From NCBI RefSeq assembly GCF_947494015.1, contig NZ_CANLTL010000009.1:147204-211203 (forward strand): DNA of 64,000 bases, in the 5' to 3' direction. The stretch is from an uncultured Cellulomonas sp. GTDB lineage: Bacteria > Actinomycetota > Actinomycetes > Actinomycetales > Cellulomonadaceae. Below the pieces are notes generated by a model. The model was given only the letters and a program-made list of their open reading frames with translations. It was not told the DNA's origin and ran no database searches. Position 1 is the first letter of the stretch; each line of letters begins with the position of its first letter. This document shows, piece by piece, positions 19,601-27,435 of the stretch. The position numbers were made by a program, and so were the translations under genes.

Positions 19601-20210
19601 GGAGATGCTCGGGCTGTACGTCTCGGACCACCCGCTGTCCGGCCTCGAGCACGTGCTCGCCCAGGCGGCCGACGTGTCCATCGCGACGCTGCTCGCCGAC
19701 GAGGCCCGGCCCGACGGCTCGACGGTCGTGGTCGCCGGCCTGATCACGTCGCTGCAGCGCAAGATGTCCAAGCAGGGCAACCCGTGGGCCGCGGTCACCG
19801 TGGAGGACATGGAGGGCTCGGTGGAGATCATGTTCTTCGGCGAGACGTACCTCGCCTACTCCACCGCGCTCGCCGAGGACACGGTGGTCGTGGTGCGCGG
19901 CCGGGTCCGGCGCCGTGACGAGTCGATGCAGCTGCAGGCCATCGAGGTGTCGCTGCCGGACGTCTCGGCGGCCGCCGACGCGCCCGTGCTGGTGACCCTG
20001 CCGGTCGCCCGGTGCACCGCGCCGGTCGTCGAGCGGCTGCGTGAGGTGCTGTCCACCCACCCCGGCACCACCGAGGTGCACCTGAAGCTCACCAGCCCCG
20101 GCAAGGCCACCGTGATGCGGCTGGACCAGGGGCTGCGGGTGGAGCGGACCTCGGCGCTGTTCGGCGACCTCAAGGCGCTGCTCGGTCCCAGCTGCCTCGC
20201 CACCGCGTGA
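16677..20210 (+). CDS. dnaE: DNA polymerase III subunit alpha (DnaE1)
   Basis: This is the replicative polymerase, a C-family DNA polymerase of 1177 residues. It begins with a PHP domain whose metal ligands look intact (HLHVHTEYS near residue 10, TTDHG near 42), consistent with the PHP proofreading exonuclease known for mycobacterial DnaE1. The palm carries the catalytic aspartates in PDFDVDFDERRR near residue 418. The HSAAYGVVSYWTAYLKANY finger segment follows, and an OB-fold domain (VVVAGLITSLQRKMSKQG) lies near residue 1020. The ATG sits six bases after a TAGAAT box, suggesting a leaderless message. The stop overlaps the next gene by GTGA. Confidence 0.98.
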   Translation: MPTASSTDFAHLHVHTEYSMLDGAARLGDLFGEAQRLGQTAMATTDHGFVFGAFDFWSKARAAGIKPIIGVEAYLTPGTSRHDRTRVKWGEAHQASDDVSGGGAYTHMTMWARTTEGMHNLFRMASLASLEGHFYKPRMDRELLQTYGRGLIASTGCPSGEVQTRLRLGQFDEAVRVAGELQDIFGKDYFYVELMDHGLDIETRVIKDLLRVAEAIDAPIVATNDLHYTRKEDHAAHEVLLCVQSGSTLADPKRFKFDAEDFYLKSAEEMRRTWADLPEACDNTLRIAEQCEVEFNTAANYMPRYPTPDGEDETSWFVKEVEHGLHVRYPGGIPDEVRKQAEYETGVITQMGFPGYFLVVADFINWAKDNGIRVGPGRGSGAGSMAAYAMRITDLDPLQHGLIFERFLNPDRVSMPDFDVDFDERRRGEVIRYVTDKYGEDRVAQIVTYGTIKAKQALKDSSRVLGYPFAMGEKLTKVMPPSIMGKDISLSGIFDPADKRYGEAEEFRQAVATDPDAQRVVETAKGLENLKRQWGVHAAGVIMSSEPLIDIVPIMRREQDGAIITQFDYPTCEGLGLIKMDFLGLRNLTILDDALANIVMNGKERIEVESLPLDDPATYELLGKGDTLGVFQLDGGGMRSLLRLMRPDNFEDISAVGALYRPGPMGANSHTNYALRKNGLQPKDPIHPELQEPLEEILGTTHGLIVYQEQVMAIAQKVAGYSLGQADLLRRAMGKKKKSELDKQFEGFSAGMRERGYSMAAVQTLWDILLPFSDYAFNKAHSAAYGVVSYWTAYLKANYRTEYMAALLTSVRDDKDKSALYLNECRRMGITVLPPDVNSSSANFTAVGEDIRFGLTAVRNVGANVVDAVVATRESKGAFTSFTDFLDKVPAVVCNKRTIESLIKAGAFDSLGHTRRALLLVHEQAVDAVIGVKRKEAEGQFDLFAGFGGDDDAGFSVEVPALPDWDKKQRLAFEREMLGLYVSDHPLSGLEHVLAQAADVSIATLLADEARPDGSTVVVAGLITSLQRKMSKQGNPWAAVTVEDMEGSVEIMFFGETYLAYSTALAEDTVVVVRGRVRRRDESMQLQAIEVSLPDVSAAADAPVLVTLPVARCTAPVVERLREVLSTHPGTTEVHLKLTSPGKATVMRLDQGLRVERTSALFGDLKALLGPSCLATA

Positions 20211-20674
20211 CCACCCCGCCGCGCGAGCCGGGGGACCGGCAGCCGCCCCGCCCGGACACGCCGGGGCCGCCCGGCCCGGTCGTGCTCAGCGACGCCGGGC
20301 TCGCGTTCGTCACCGACCGGCACCTGGCCACGCTCAGCACGGTCCGCCGCGACGGCAGCCCGCACGTCGTCCCGGTCGCGTTCACCTGGGACGCGGCGCG
20401 TGGCCGGGCGCGGATCACCACCCGCTCGACCTCGGTCAAGGCGCGCCGGATCGCGCGCGGCGGACCGGACGGGGAGCCGCTGCCGGCGGCGCTGTGCCAG
20501 GTCGACGGGCGGCGCTGGATGACCCTCGAGGGCACCATCACGCTCTCCGACGACCCGGCCGACGTCGCCGAGGCCGTCGAGCGGTACGCCGACCGGTACC
20601 GCGTGCTCGGAGAGCAGCCGACCCGGGTCGTGCTCCACCTGCAGGTGGCGCGGGTGCTCGGCACGGTGCGCTGA
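20207..20674 (+). CDS. PPOX-fold (pyridoxamine 5'-phosphate oxidase-like) flavin/F420-binding protein
   Basis: The 155-residue protein has the split-barrel pattern LATLSTVRRDGSPHVVPVAFTWD followed by a basic segment, STSVKARRIARG, as in small F420- or FMN-dependent PPOX-class oxidoreductases of Actinobacteria. The substrate cannot be told from sequence. The N-terminal 25 residues are Pro/Gly-rich and not part of the fold. It is coupled to dnaE by a GTGA overlap. Confidence 0.75.
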   Translation: MTTPPREPGDRQPPRPDTPGPPGPVVLSDAGLAFVTDRHLATLSTVRRDGSPHVVPVAFTWDAARGRARITTRSTSVKARRIARGGPDGEPLPAALCQVDGRRWMTLEGTITLSDDPADVAEAVERYADRYRVLGEQPTRVVLHLQVARVLGTVR

Positions 20675-20694
20675 CGCCCGTCGGCGGCACTCAC

Positions 20695-20718
20695 GCCACG
20701 GCCACGGCCACGGCCACG
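20695..20718. repeat. Hexanucleotide repeat (GCCACG)x4
   Basis: Four perfect copies of GCCACG lie in the ~100-bp gap between the PPOX-like gene and the convergent S4-domain gene. It is a simple-sequence tract with no obvious coding role. Confidence 0.85.
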
Positions 20719-20775
20719 GCCGCGTCGCGACGCGGCCCGTCGGGACGGGTCGGGGCGGGTCAGCGGCGGGGCACG

Positions 20776-20994
20776 TCAGCCGACCGTGGCGGTGACCGGC
20801 CCGGCCGGGGTGTCCACCATGACGACGTCGCCGCGCCGCAGCTGGCGGCCCCGGCGCGCCTCGTCCTGGCCGTTGACGGTCACCGCGCCGTCCTCGAGCA
20901 GCTCACGCGCCTGCGCACCGGAGTCCGCGAGCCCGGACAGCTTGAGGAACTGCCCGAGGCGGATGACGTCGTCGGTGATCGGCACGGGGTCCAT
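20776..20994 (-). CDS. Small S4-domain RNA-binding protein (YbcJ-like)
   Basis: The 72-residue protein is almost entirely an S4 RNA-binding fold: IRLGQFLKLSGLADSGAQAR, then ELLEDGAVTVNGQDEARRGRQLRRGDVV. Free-standing S4 proteins of this size (YbcJ/YaaA type) bind structured RNA; the target is unknown. The ATG at 20994 gives MDPVPITDD directly before the domain; an upstream in-frame start would add 13 residues not seen in the family. It faces dnaE convergently and points away from hisD. Confidence 0.8.
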   Translation of the reverse strand: MDPVPITDDVIRLGQFLKLSGLADSGAQARELLEDGAVTVNGQDEARRGRQLRRGDVVMVDTPAGPVTATVG

Positions 20995-21114
20995 GCGCCC
21001 ATGATGCCGGTGGTGCCGCACGCCGCGCGCCACCGCGGTCCTGACCCGGCGCGGTCACGACGCCGCCCGGGCGAGGGCCGGCGGCGGCCCACCGAGCCCC
21101 GGTCGCCGCAGGCC

Positions 21115-21120
21115 TAGACT
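21115..21120 (+). promoter_or_regulatory. -10 box of a leaderless hisD promoter
   Basis: TAGACT lies seven bases before the hisD GTG. No ribosome-binding site precedes this GTG, which fits a leaderless transcript starting at hisD. Confidence 0.6.
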
Positions 21121-21127
21121 GCCGGAC

Positions 21128-22450
21128 GTGATCACCCGTCTGGACCTGCGCGGTCGCGCGATGACCCCCCGCGAGCTGCGCGCGGTGCTGCCGCGCGCCG
21201 AGGTGGACGTGGACGCCGCGACGCACCTCGTCGCCCCCACGCTCGAGGCGGTCCGGACCCACGGCGCGGCGGCGCTGCGCGACCTGGCCGAGCGCTTCGA
21301 CGGCGTGCGCCCCGCGCACCTGCGGGTGCCGCCGGAGGCCCTGGAGTCCGCGCTGGCCGGCCTCGACCCGGCCGTGCGGTCCGCCCTGGAGGAGTCGGTC
21401 CGCCGGGTCCGGGCGGTGCACGCCGCCCAGCGGCCCGCCGACCTGACGGTGGACCTGGGCCCCGGCGGTCAGGTCCGCCAGCGCTGGGTCCCGGTGCAGC
21501 GGGTCGGCCTGTACGCCCCGGGCGGGCTCGCGGTGTACCCGTCGTCGGTGGTGATGAACGTCGTGGCGGCGCAGGAGGCCGGTGTGACGTCCCTCGCCGT
21601 GGCGTCCCCGCCGCAGGCGGAGGAGGGTGGCCTGCCCAACCCCACGGTCCTGGCGGCGTGCGCGCTGCTCGGTGTGGACGAGGTGTACGCCGTCGGCGGG
21701 GCGCAGGCGGTCGCGATGTTCGCCTACGGCGCGGCCGGCTCCGAGCCGGTCGACACCGAGTGGCTGTGCGAGCCGGTCGACGTCATCACCGGGCCGGGGA
21801 ACGTCTACGTCGCCGCGGCCAAGCGCCTCGTCCGGGGCGTCGTCGGCATCGACGCCGAGGCGGGGCCGACCGAGATCGCCGTGCTGGCCGACGGCGGCGC
21901 GGACCCGGTGCACGTCGCGGCCGACCTGATCAGCCAGGCCGAGCACGACCCGCTGGCGGCCGCGGTGCTGGTGACCGACTCGGTCGAGCTGGCCGGCGCC
22001 GTCGAGGCGCAGCTGGAGGACCGCGCCGCGGCCACCCGTCACCAGCAGCGGGTGCGCACCGCGCTGGCCGGGCGGCAGTCCGCGGTCGTCCTGGTCGACG
22101 ACCTCGAGCACGGCATCGCGGTGGTCGACGCGTACGGGGCCGAGCACCTGGAGATCCAGACCGCGGACGCCGCCCGGGTCGCCGACCGCATCCACAACGC
22201 GGGCGCGATCTTCGTCGGACCGTGGTCACCGGTGTCGCTGGGTGACTACATGGCCGGGTCCAACCACGTGCTGCCGACCGGCGGCTGCGCCCACTTCGCC
22301 AGCGTGCTCGGCGTGCACAGCTTCCTCAAGGCCGTGCAGGTCATCGAGTACGACGCCGACGCGCTGCGGGCGGTGAGCGACCGGATCGCCGCGCTCGCCG
22401 AGGCCGAGGACCTGCCGGCGCACGGCGAGGCCGTGCGGGCCCGCTTCTGA
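21128..22450 (+). CDS. hisD: Histidinol dehydrogenase HisD
   Basis: HisD oxidises histidinol to histidine in two NAD-dependent steps. The 440-residue protein carries [48 protein letters not shown], the zinc and substrate segment [10 protein letters not shown], and [12 protein letters not shown]. Length matches the family. The GTG at 21128 follows a TAGACT box by seven bases. The rest of the his genes resume only at 29773, separated by the ole genes and recQ, whereas in relatives hisD and hisC are normally adjacent. Confidence 0.97.
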   Translation: MITRLDLRGRAMTPRELRAVLPRAEVDVDAATHLVAPTLEAVRTHGAAALRDLAERFDGVRPAHLRVPPEALESALAGLDPAVRSALEESVRRVRAVHAAQRPADLTVDLGPGGQVRQRWVPVQRVGLYAPGGLAVYPSSVVMNVVAAQEAGVTSLAVASPPQAEEGGLPNPTVLAACALLGVDEVYAVGGAQAVAMFAYGAAGSEPVDTEWLCEPVDVITGPGNVYVAAAKRLVRGVVGIDAEAGPTEIAVLADGGADPVHVAADLISQAEHDPLAAAVLVTDSVELAGAVEAQLEDRAAATRHQQRVRTALAGRQSAVVLVDDLEHGIAVVDAYGAEHLEIQTADAARVADRIHNAGAIFVGPWSPVSLGDYMAGSNHVLPTGGCAHFASVLGVHSFLKAVQVIEYDADALRAVSDRIAALAEAEDLPAHGEAVRARF

Positions 22451-22514
22451 GCGGGACCCGACGCCCGGTGGCGGTGCGTCGGCGCGCCACCGGGCGGCCC
22501 GTGCCCGCGGCGAG

Positions 22515-22542
22515 CGTGCCGAGACTCACGCCGTTCGGCACG
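22515..22542 (+). terminator. Weak hairpin after hisD
   Basis: CGTGCCGA (22515-22522) and TCGGCACG (22535-22542) form an 8-bp stem with a 12-nt loop, 65 bases after the hisD stop. There is no T-run. It may end the hisD transcript before the ole genes. Confidence 0.35.
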
Positions 22543-22557
22543 ACGCACACGGACGGC

Positions 22558-22575
22558 GATGCCAAACTAGGCATC
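22558..22575 (+). promoter_or_regulatory. 18-bp palindrome upstream of oleA (operator candidate)
   Basis: GATGCC and GGCATC flank the A/T-rich core AAACTA, about 105 bases before the oleA GTG. The symmetry and A/T core in a GC-rich gap suggest a dimeric repressor site or a -10 region inside an operator. The regulator is unknown and none is encoded next to it. Confidence 0.45.
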
Positions 22576-22679
22576 CGACCCGGCCCGTGCGGTGCAGGGC
22601 CGAACCGGGACACGTCGGCCACGCACGCCGGACGACGGGGACCGGCGTCCGCAGCTCATCGCAGAAACCGGGTCAGCAC

Positions 22680-23705
22680 GTGAACGGCAATGCCACCTTC
22701 CGCCACACCGGGACCGCCCTCCTGGCGATCACCGGCCTCGAGGCCCCGGTCGTGGTCCCCTCGTCCCACTTCGACGACGAGCTCGCCGGCACCCTGAAGC
22801 GGCTGCGGCTGCCCCGCGGCCTGCTGCAGCGCGTCGCGGGCGTCAAGGAGCGCCGCTGGTGGGACGCGGGCACCGCCTTCGACGAGGCCGCGATCGCGGC
22901 CGGCGCCAAGGCGCTCGCCGAGTCCGGCGTCGACGCCGCCGACGTCGGCCTGCTCATCAACACCTCCGTGACCCGCGCCCACCTCGAGCCGTCCGTCGCC
23001 TCCAAGGTGCACGACGGCCTCGGGCTGCCGCCGTCGGCCCTCAACTTCGACGTCACCAACGCGTGCCTGGGCTTCGTCAACGGGCTGACCCTCGCCGCCG
23101 GGATGATCGACTCGGGCCAGATCCGCTACGCGCTCATCGTCGACGGCGAGGACCCGCAGGCCACGCAGGAGGGCACGATCGCGCGGCTCAACCGGCCGGG
23201 CACGACCCGCGAGGACTACCTGCGCGAGTTCGCGACCCTCACCCTGGGCTCCGGCGCAGCGGCGGCCGTGCTCGGCCCGGTGGACGACCACCCCGGCGCC
23301 CACCGCGTCCTGGGTGGTGTCTCGCGTGCCGCGACCCAGCACCACGGGCTGTGCGTCGGCGGGATCGACGCGGGCATGCAGACCGACGCCACCGGGCTGC
23401 TGGAGAACGGGCTCGCCCTGGTCCAGGAGGCGTGGCACGAGGCGGAGCCCGAGTGGGGGTGGTCCGGCGTCGACCGGTTCGTCATGCACCAGGTCTCGAC
23501 CATCCACATCAAGCGGATCGTGGAGGAGCTCGGCCTCGACCGGCGCGCGGTGCCGCTGACGTTCCCGCACCTGGGCAACGTCGGCCCGGCGTCCGTGCCG
23601 ATCACGCTCGCGGCCGAGGCGGACAGCCTGTCCGCGGGTGACCGGGTGCTGTGCATGGGGGTGGGCTCGGGCCTGAACACCGCCATGACCGAGATCGTCT
23701 GGTGA
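22680..23705 (+). CDS. oleA: OleA-type thiolase (long-chain acyl-CoA head-to-head condensation)
   Basis: OleA joins two fatty acyl-CoAs in a non-decarboxylative Claisen condensation to a beta-keto acid, the first step to long-chain olefins. The 341-residue KAS III-fold protein keeps the catalytic triad: Cys129 in TNACLGF, His270 in VMHQVSTIH and Asn300 in HLGNVGPAS. The segment VAGVKERRWWDAGT matches OleA rather than FabH. The GTG start was chosen because NGNATFRHTGTALLAITGL begins the fold. Its stop overlaps the next gene (GTGA), and the two genes downstream encode the remaining pathway enzymes, which strongly supports the assignment. Confidence 0.88.
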   Translation: MNGNATFRHTGTALLAITGLEAPVVVPSSHFDDELAGTLKRLRLPRGLLQRVAGVKERRWWDAGTAFDEAAIAAGAKALAESGVDAADVGLLINTSVTRAHLEPSVASKVHDGLGLPPSALNFDVTNACLGFVNGLTLAAGMIDSGQIRYALIVDGEDPQATQEGTIARLNRPGTTREDYLREFATLTLGSGAAAAVLGPVDDHPGAHRVLGGVSRAATQHHGLCVGGIDAGMQTDATGLLENGLALVQEAWHEAEPEWGWSGVDRFVMHQVSTIHIKRIVEELGLDRRAVPLTFPHLGNVGPASVPITLAAEADSLSAGDRVLCMGVGSGLNTAMTEIVW

Positions 23706-26398
23706 CGGCGTCGCCCCTCCCCGTCCAGCCGGCGCAGCACCCCCCGGGCGGCCTGCCCGGGCTCGACCCCGCCTGGTCCCGGCTCGTCGAGGTGCCCCGG
23801 GGCGGTCGGCGAGGCCGGCACGACGCCGAGGTCCGCAGCGGCAGCGACACGTGGCACGTGCTGGACAACGCCTCGCAGGTCGACGCGCCGGTGCGGGGCA
23901 CCCTGCTGTGCGTCCACGGCAACCCGACCTGGTCCTACCTGTGGCGTGACCTGCTCCGCGCCGGTGCGGCGGCGGGGTGGCGGGTGGTCGCCGTCGACCA
24001 GCTCGGCATGGGCTTCTCCCAGCGCACCGGCCGCGTGCACCGGCTCGCCGACCGGATCGCCGAGCTGGGCGCGCTGACCGACGTGCTCGACCTGACAGGG
24101 CCGGTGCTGACGGTCGGGCACGACTGGGGCGGCCCGATCTCGCTGGGCTGGGCCGTCGACCACCCCGAGCAGCTCGCCGGTGTCGTGGTCACGAACACCG
24201 CGGTCTACCAGGACCTGGACGGGCGTACCCCCGCGCCGCTGCGGCTGGCGATGACCCCCGGCGTGCTGGGGACCAGCACGGTCGCGACACCGGCGTTCCT
24301 GGAGACCACCCTGGCGCTCGCGCGGCCCCCGCTCAGCCGCGAGGTCCGCGACGCGTTCCGGGCTCCGTACCCCTCGGCGGACCGGCGCCAGGCGATCGGT
24401 GACTTCGTCGCCGACATCCCGGTGGACGCCGAGCACCCGAGCCGGCCCGCGCTGGAGGCGCTCGCGACCGGGATCAGCGCGCTGCGCGTGCCGGCCCTGC
24501 TGCTGTGGGGCCCGGGTGACCCCGTCTTCGGCGAGCAGTTCCTCGCCGACCTGATGCACCGGCTGCCGCACGCCGACGTGCACCGGTACGAGGGCGCGAG
24601 CCACCTGCTGCCCGAGGACGTCGACGTCGCCGGTGCGGTCGTCACCTGGCTCAGCGACCGCTTCCCGGGCACGGCAGGTGCCGTCGTCGGTGCGGGTGCC
24701 GCGGACGAGGCCGCGTCCGCCGCGCCGGAGCTCGGCACCGCCGTCGCCGACGCGCCGTTCGTCCCGCTGTGGCGCGCCCTCGAGGAACGCGCCGGCGACG
24801 ACGGCGTCGCGCTGGTCGAGATGGCGCCCCCCGGTGCCAGCGGGCCGCGCGCCGTCCCGTGGTCGCTGCTCGCACGCCGCGTCGACGAGCTCGGCCGCGG
24901 GCTGCTGGGCAGCGGGGTGCGGCCCGGCGACCGGGTCGCGCTGCTCGTGCCGCCGGGTGCGGACCTGACCGCCGTGCTCTACGCCTGCCTGCGGATCGGC
25001 GCCGTCGTCGTCGTGGCCGACGCCGGCCTGGGGCTGCACGGCCTGTCACGTGCGGTCCGCGGCGCCCGTCCGCAGGTCGTCATCGGCGTCCCGCGGGCCC
25101 TGGCCGCCGCCCGGGCCCTGGGCTGGTCGGCCCGCCGCATCGCCGCCGGCCCGCTGCCGACCGGTGCCCGCGCCGCGCTCGGGATCGACTGCACGCTCGT
25201 CGAGCTCGCCGACCGGGGCCGGGCAGCGGCGCGCGCGGGTGTGTCCGACGCGCCCCCCGAGCCGTCCGCCGACGACGACGCCGCGATCCTGTTCACCTCC
25301 GGCTCGACCGGGCCGGCCAAGGGCGTCGCGTACACCCACGCGCAGCTCGCGGCGATGGCTCGCGCGGTCGGGTCCACGTACGGCATCGGCCCGGGGTCGT
25401 CGCTGGTGGCCGCGTTCGCCCCGTTCGCCCTGCTGGGGCCCGCGCTCGGCGCGACCTGCGCGAGTCCCGACATGGACGTCACCGCACCGCGGACGCTGAC
25501 CGCGACGGCGCTCGCGGACGCGGTCGCCGCGGTCGACGCGGCGGTCGTGTTCGCCTCGCCGGCCGCGCTGACCAGCGTGGTCGCCGACGCGGGCCGCCTG
25601 GACGACGCCGACCGGCGTGCGCTGTCCGGGGTGCGGCTGTTCCTGTCCGCCGGGGCGCCCGTGCCCCCGGAGCTGCTCGCGGCGGTGGGGCGGATCATGC
25701 CGGCCGCCGAGCCGCACACCCCCTACGGCATGACCGAGGTGCTCCCGGTCACCGACATCTCGCTGGCCGAGATCACCGCCGCCGGCGACGGCGACGGCGT
25801 GTGCGTCGGCCGGCCCGTCGCGGGCGCCCAGGTGGCGATCAGCGCCCTGGACGTCGACGGCGCCGCGACCGGCCCCGCCGGCCGGGAACCCGGCGTGACC
25901 GGCGAGATCCTGGTCAGCGCGCCGCACGTGATGGACCGGTACGACCGGCTGTGGCTCACGCATCACGCCGCGCGCCGCGACGCCGGGTGGCACCGCACCG
26001 GGGACGTGGGCCACCTGGACCGCGAGGGACGGCTGTGGGTCGAGGGCCGGCTCGCGCACGTGATCACCACCCCCGACGGCGTGCTCACGCCGGTCGGCCT
26101 GGAGCGGCGGGCCGAAGGGGTGGACGGCGTGACCCGGGCCGCGGCCGTCGGCGTGGGCCCGGTCGGCGTCCAGACCGTCGTGCTGGTCGTCGAGACGACC
26201 CCGGCCGTCCGGCGTCCCGGACTGGCCGACCTGGACCTGACCGCCCGGGTGCGGGCGGCGCTGGACGTCCCGGTCGCCGCGGTGCTGGTCGTCGACGCGC
26301 TGCCCACCGACGTCCGCCACAACTCCAAGATCGAGCGGACCCGGCTGTCCCGCTGGGCCGAGCGGGTGCTGGCCGGCGGGCGGACGGGCCGGCCGTGA
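23702..26398 (+). CDS. oleBC: OleB-OleC fusion: beta-lactone decarboxylase plus beta-lactone synthetase
   Basis: The 898-residue protein joins two enzymes. Residues ~45-310 are an alpha/beta hydrolase of the haloalkane dehalogenase type (VHGNPTWSYLWRD; nucleophile Asp141 in GHDWGG), matching OleB, which decarboxylates a beta-lactone to an olefin. Residues ~355-890 are an AMP-forming ligase fold with the P-loop FTSGSTGPAKG near 531-541, TPYGMTEV, HRTGDVGHLDREGRLWVEGR, and a C-terminal NSKIERTRL lysine motif, matching OleC, which closes the beta-hydroxy acid to the beta-lactone. OleBC fusions are known in Actinobacteria such as Micrococcus. It overlaps oleA and oleD by GTGA. Confidence 0.88.
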   Translation: MTASPLPVQPAQHPPGGLPGLDPAWSRLVEVPRGGRRGRHDAEVRSGSDTWHVLDNASQVDAPVRGTLLCVHGNPTWSYLWRDLLRAGAAAGWRVVAVDQLGMGFSQRTGRVHRLADRIAELGALTDVLDLTGPVLTVGHDWGGPISLGWAVDHPEQLAGVVVTNTAVYQDLDGRTPAPLRLAMTPGVLGTSTVATPAFLETTLALARPPLSREVRDAFRAPYPSADRRQAIGDFVADIPVDAEHPSRPALEALATGISALRVPALLLWGPGDPVFGEQFLADLMHRLPHADVHRYEGASHLLPEDVDVAGAVVTWLSDRFPGTAGAVVGAGAADEAASAAPELGTAVADAPFVPLWRALEERAGDDGVALVEMAPPGASGPRAVPWSLLARRVDELGRGLLGSGVRPGDRVALLVPPGADLTAVLYACLRIGAVVVVADAGLGLHGLSRAVRGARPQVVIGVPRALAAARALGWSARRIAAGPLPTGARAALGIDCTLVELADRGRAAARAGVSDAPPEPSADDDAAILFTSGSTGPAKGVAYTHAQLAAMARAVGSTYGIGPGSSLVAAFAPFALLGPALGATCASPDMDVTAPRTLTATALADAVAAVDAAVVFASPAALTSVVADAGRLDDADRRALSGVRLFLSAGAPVPPELLAAVGRIMPAAEPHTPYGMTEVLPVTDISLAEITAAGDGDGVCVGRPVAGAQVAISALDVDGAATGPAGREPGVTGEILVSAPHVMDRYDRLWLTHHAARRDAGWHRTGDVGHLDREGRLWVEGRLAHVITTPDGVLTPVGLERRAEGVDGVTRAAAVGVGPVGVQTVVLVVETTPAVRRPGLADLDLTARVRAALDVPVAAVLVVDALPTDVRHNSKIERTRLSRWAERVLAGGRTGRP

Positions 26399-27435
26399 GC
26401 GCGCGGCACGCGGCTGGGTCGGTCCTGCCCGTGCTGGTCACCGGCGCGAGCGGGATGCTCGGTCGCGCGGTGGCGACGGCGATCCTCGCCCGCGGCCACG
26501 CCGTCCGCACGTTCCAGCGCGGCGCCGCGGACCTCCCCGGGGCTGTGGACGAGCGTGGCTCGCTCACCGACCCGGCCGCCGTGGCCCGCGCCGTCGAGGG
26601 CTGCACCGCGGTGGTCCACCTCGCGGCGAAGGTCGACGTGACGGGTCCGGAGGCGGAGTACCGCGCGGTCAACGTCGAGGGCACCCGGACGCTGCTGGCC
26701 GCCGCGCGCGCTGCCGGGGTGCGGCGGTTCGTCATGGTGTCGTCGCCCTCGGTCGCGCACGTGGGGTCGTCGATCGTCGGCGAGCCGGCGGGCCCGGCCG
26801 ACCCGGCTCGGGCCCGCGGTCCGTATGCCCGCACGAAGGCGGCCGCGGAGCTCGCGGCGCTGGCCGCCGACACTCCCGAGATGCGCGTGCTGGCGGTCCG
26901 GCCGCACATCGTCTGGGGCCCGGGGGACACCCAGCTGGTCGCCCGGGTGGTCGACCGGGCCCGGCGCGGCCGGCTGCCGCTGCTGGGCGGCGGGACCGCG
27001 CTGATCGACACCACGTACGTCGACAACGCGGCGGACGCGCTGGTCGCCGCGCTCCAGGCGCCCGCCGACGCGTGGGGCGGGTCGTACGTGGTGACCAACG
27101 GCGAGCCGCGGCCGGTCCGAGACCTGCTGGCCGGGATGTGCCGGGCGGCCGGCGTGCCGGTCCCGGCGCGGTCGGTGCCGCCGGGGGTCGCCCGGGTGGC
27201 CGGCGCCGCGATCGAACGGGTCTGGGCCGTGCGCCCGCAGTGGGGTGAGCCGCCGATGACCCGGTTCGTCGCCGAGCAGATGTCCACCGCGCACTGGTTC
27301 GACCAGCGGCGCACCCGCGAGGCGCTGCGCTGGGCTCCCGCGGTCACGCTCGACGAGGGCTTCGCCCGGCTCGCGGCGCACCTGGCCCCGGCGGCCGCCG
27401 CGCCGGCGCCGACGTCTCCCGAGGGCCGGGTCTAG
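26395..27435 (+). CDS. oleD: OleD-type NAD(P)H-dependent 2-alkyl-3-ketoacid reductase (extended SDR)
   Basis: OleD reduces the OleA product to the beta-hydroxy acid used by OleC. The 346-residue protein is an extended short-chain dehydrogenase with the N-terminal dinucleotide loop TGASGMLGRAVA, VVHLAAKVDV, VSSPSV with the catalytic Ser region, and the catalytic YARTK motif near residue 145. It resembles 3-beta-hydroxysteroid dehydrogenase-like proteins, the OleD family. GTG 26395 overlaps the oleBC stop. Its stop codon shares the palindrome CTAG with the stop of the convergent recQ-like gene. Confidence 0.85.
   Translation: MSARHAAGSVLPVLVTGASGMLGRAVATAILARGHAVRTFQRGAADLPGAVDERGSLTDPAAVARAVEGCTAVVHLAAKVDVTGPEAEYRAVNVEGTRTLLAAARAAGVRRFVMVSSPSVAHVGSSIVGEPAGPADPARARGPYARTKAAAELAALAADTPEMRVLAVRPHIVWGPGDTQLVARVVDRARRGRLPLLGGGTALIDTTYVDNAADALVAALQAPADAWGGSYVVTNGEPRPVRDLLAGMCRAAGVPVPARSVPPGVARVAGAAIERVWAVRPQWGEPPMTRFVAEQMSTAHWFDQRRTREALRWAPAVTLDEGFARLAAHLAPAAAAPAPTSPEGRV

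Noticed and set aside
16614..20081. 1155-codon open frame on the minus strand opposite dnaE
   Set aside because: It is an antisense shadow of dnaE caused by high GC; the translation is His/Val/Arg/Asp-rich low complexity with no family motif.
20695..20726. GCCACG repeats as a regulatory array
   Set aside because: A short simple-sequence tract between convergent genes, with no promoter to act on.
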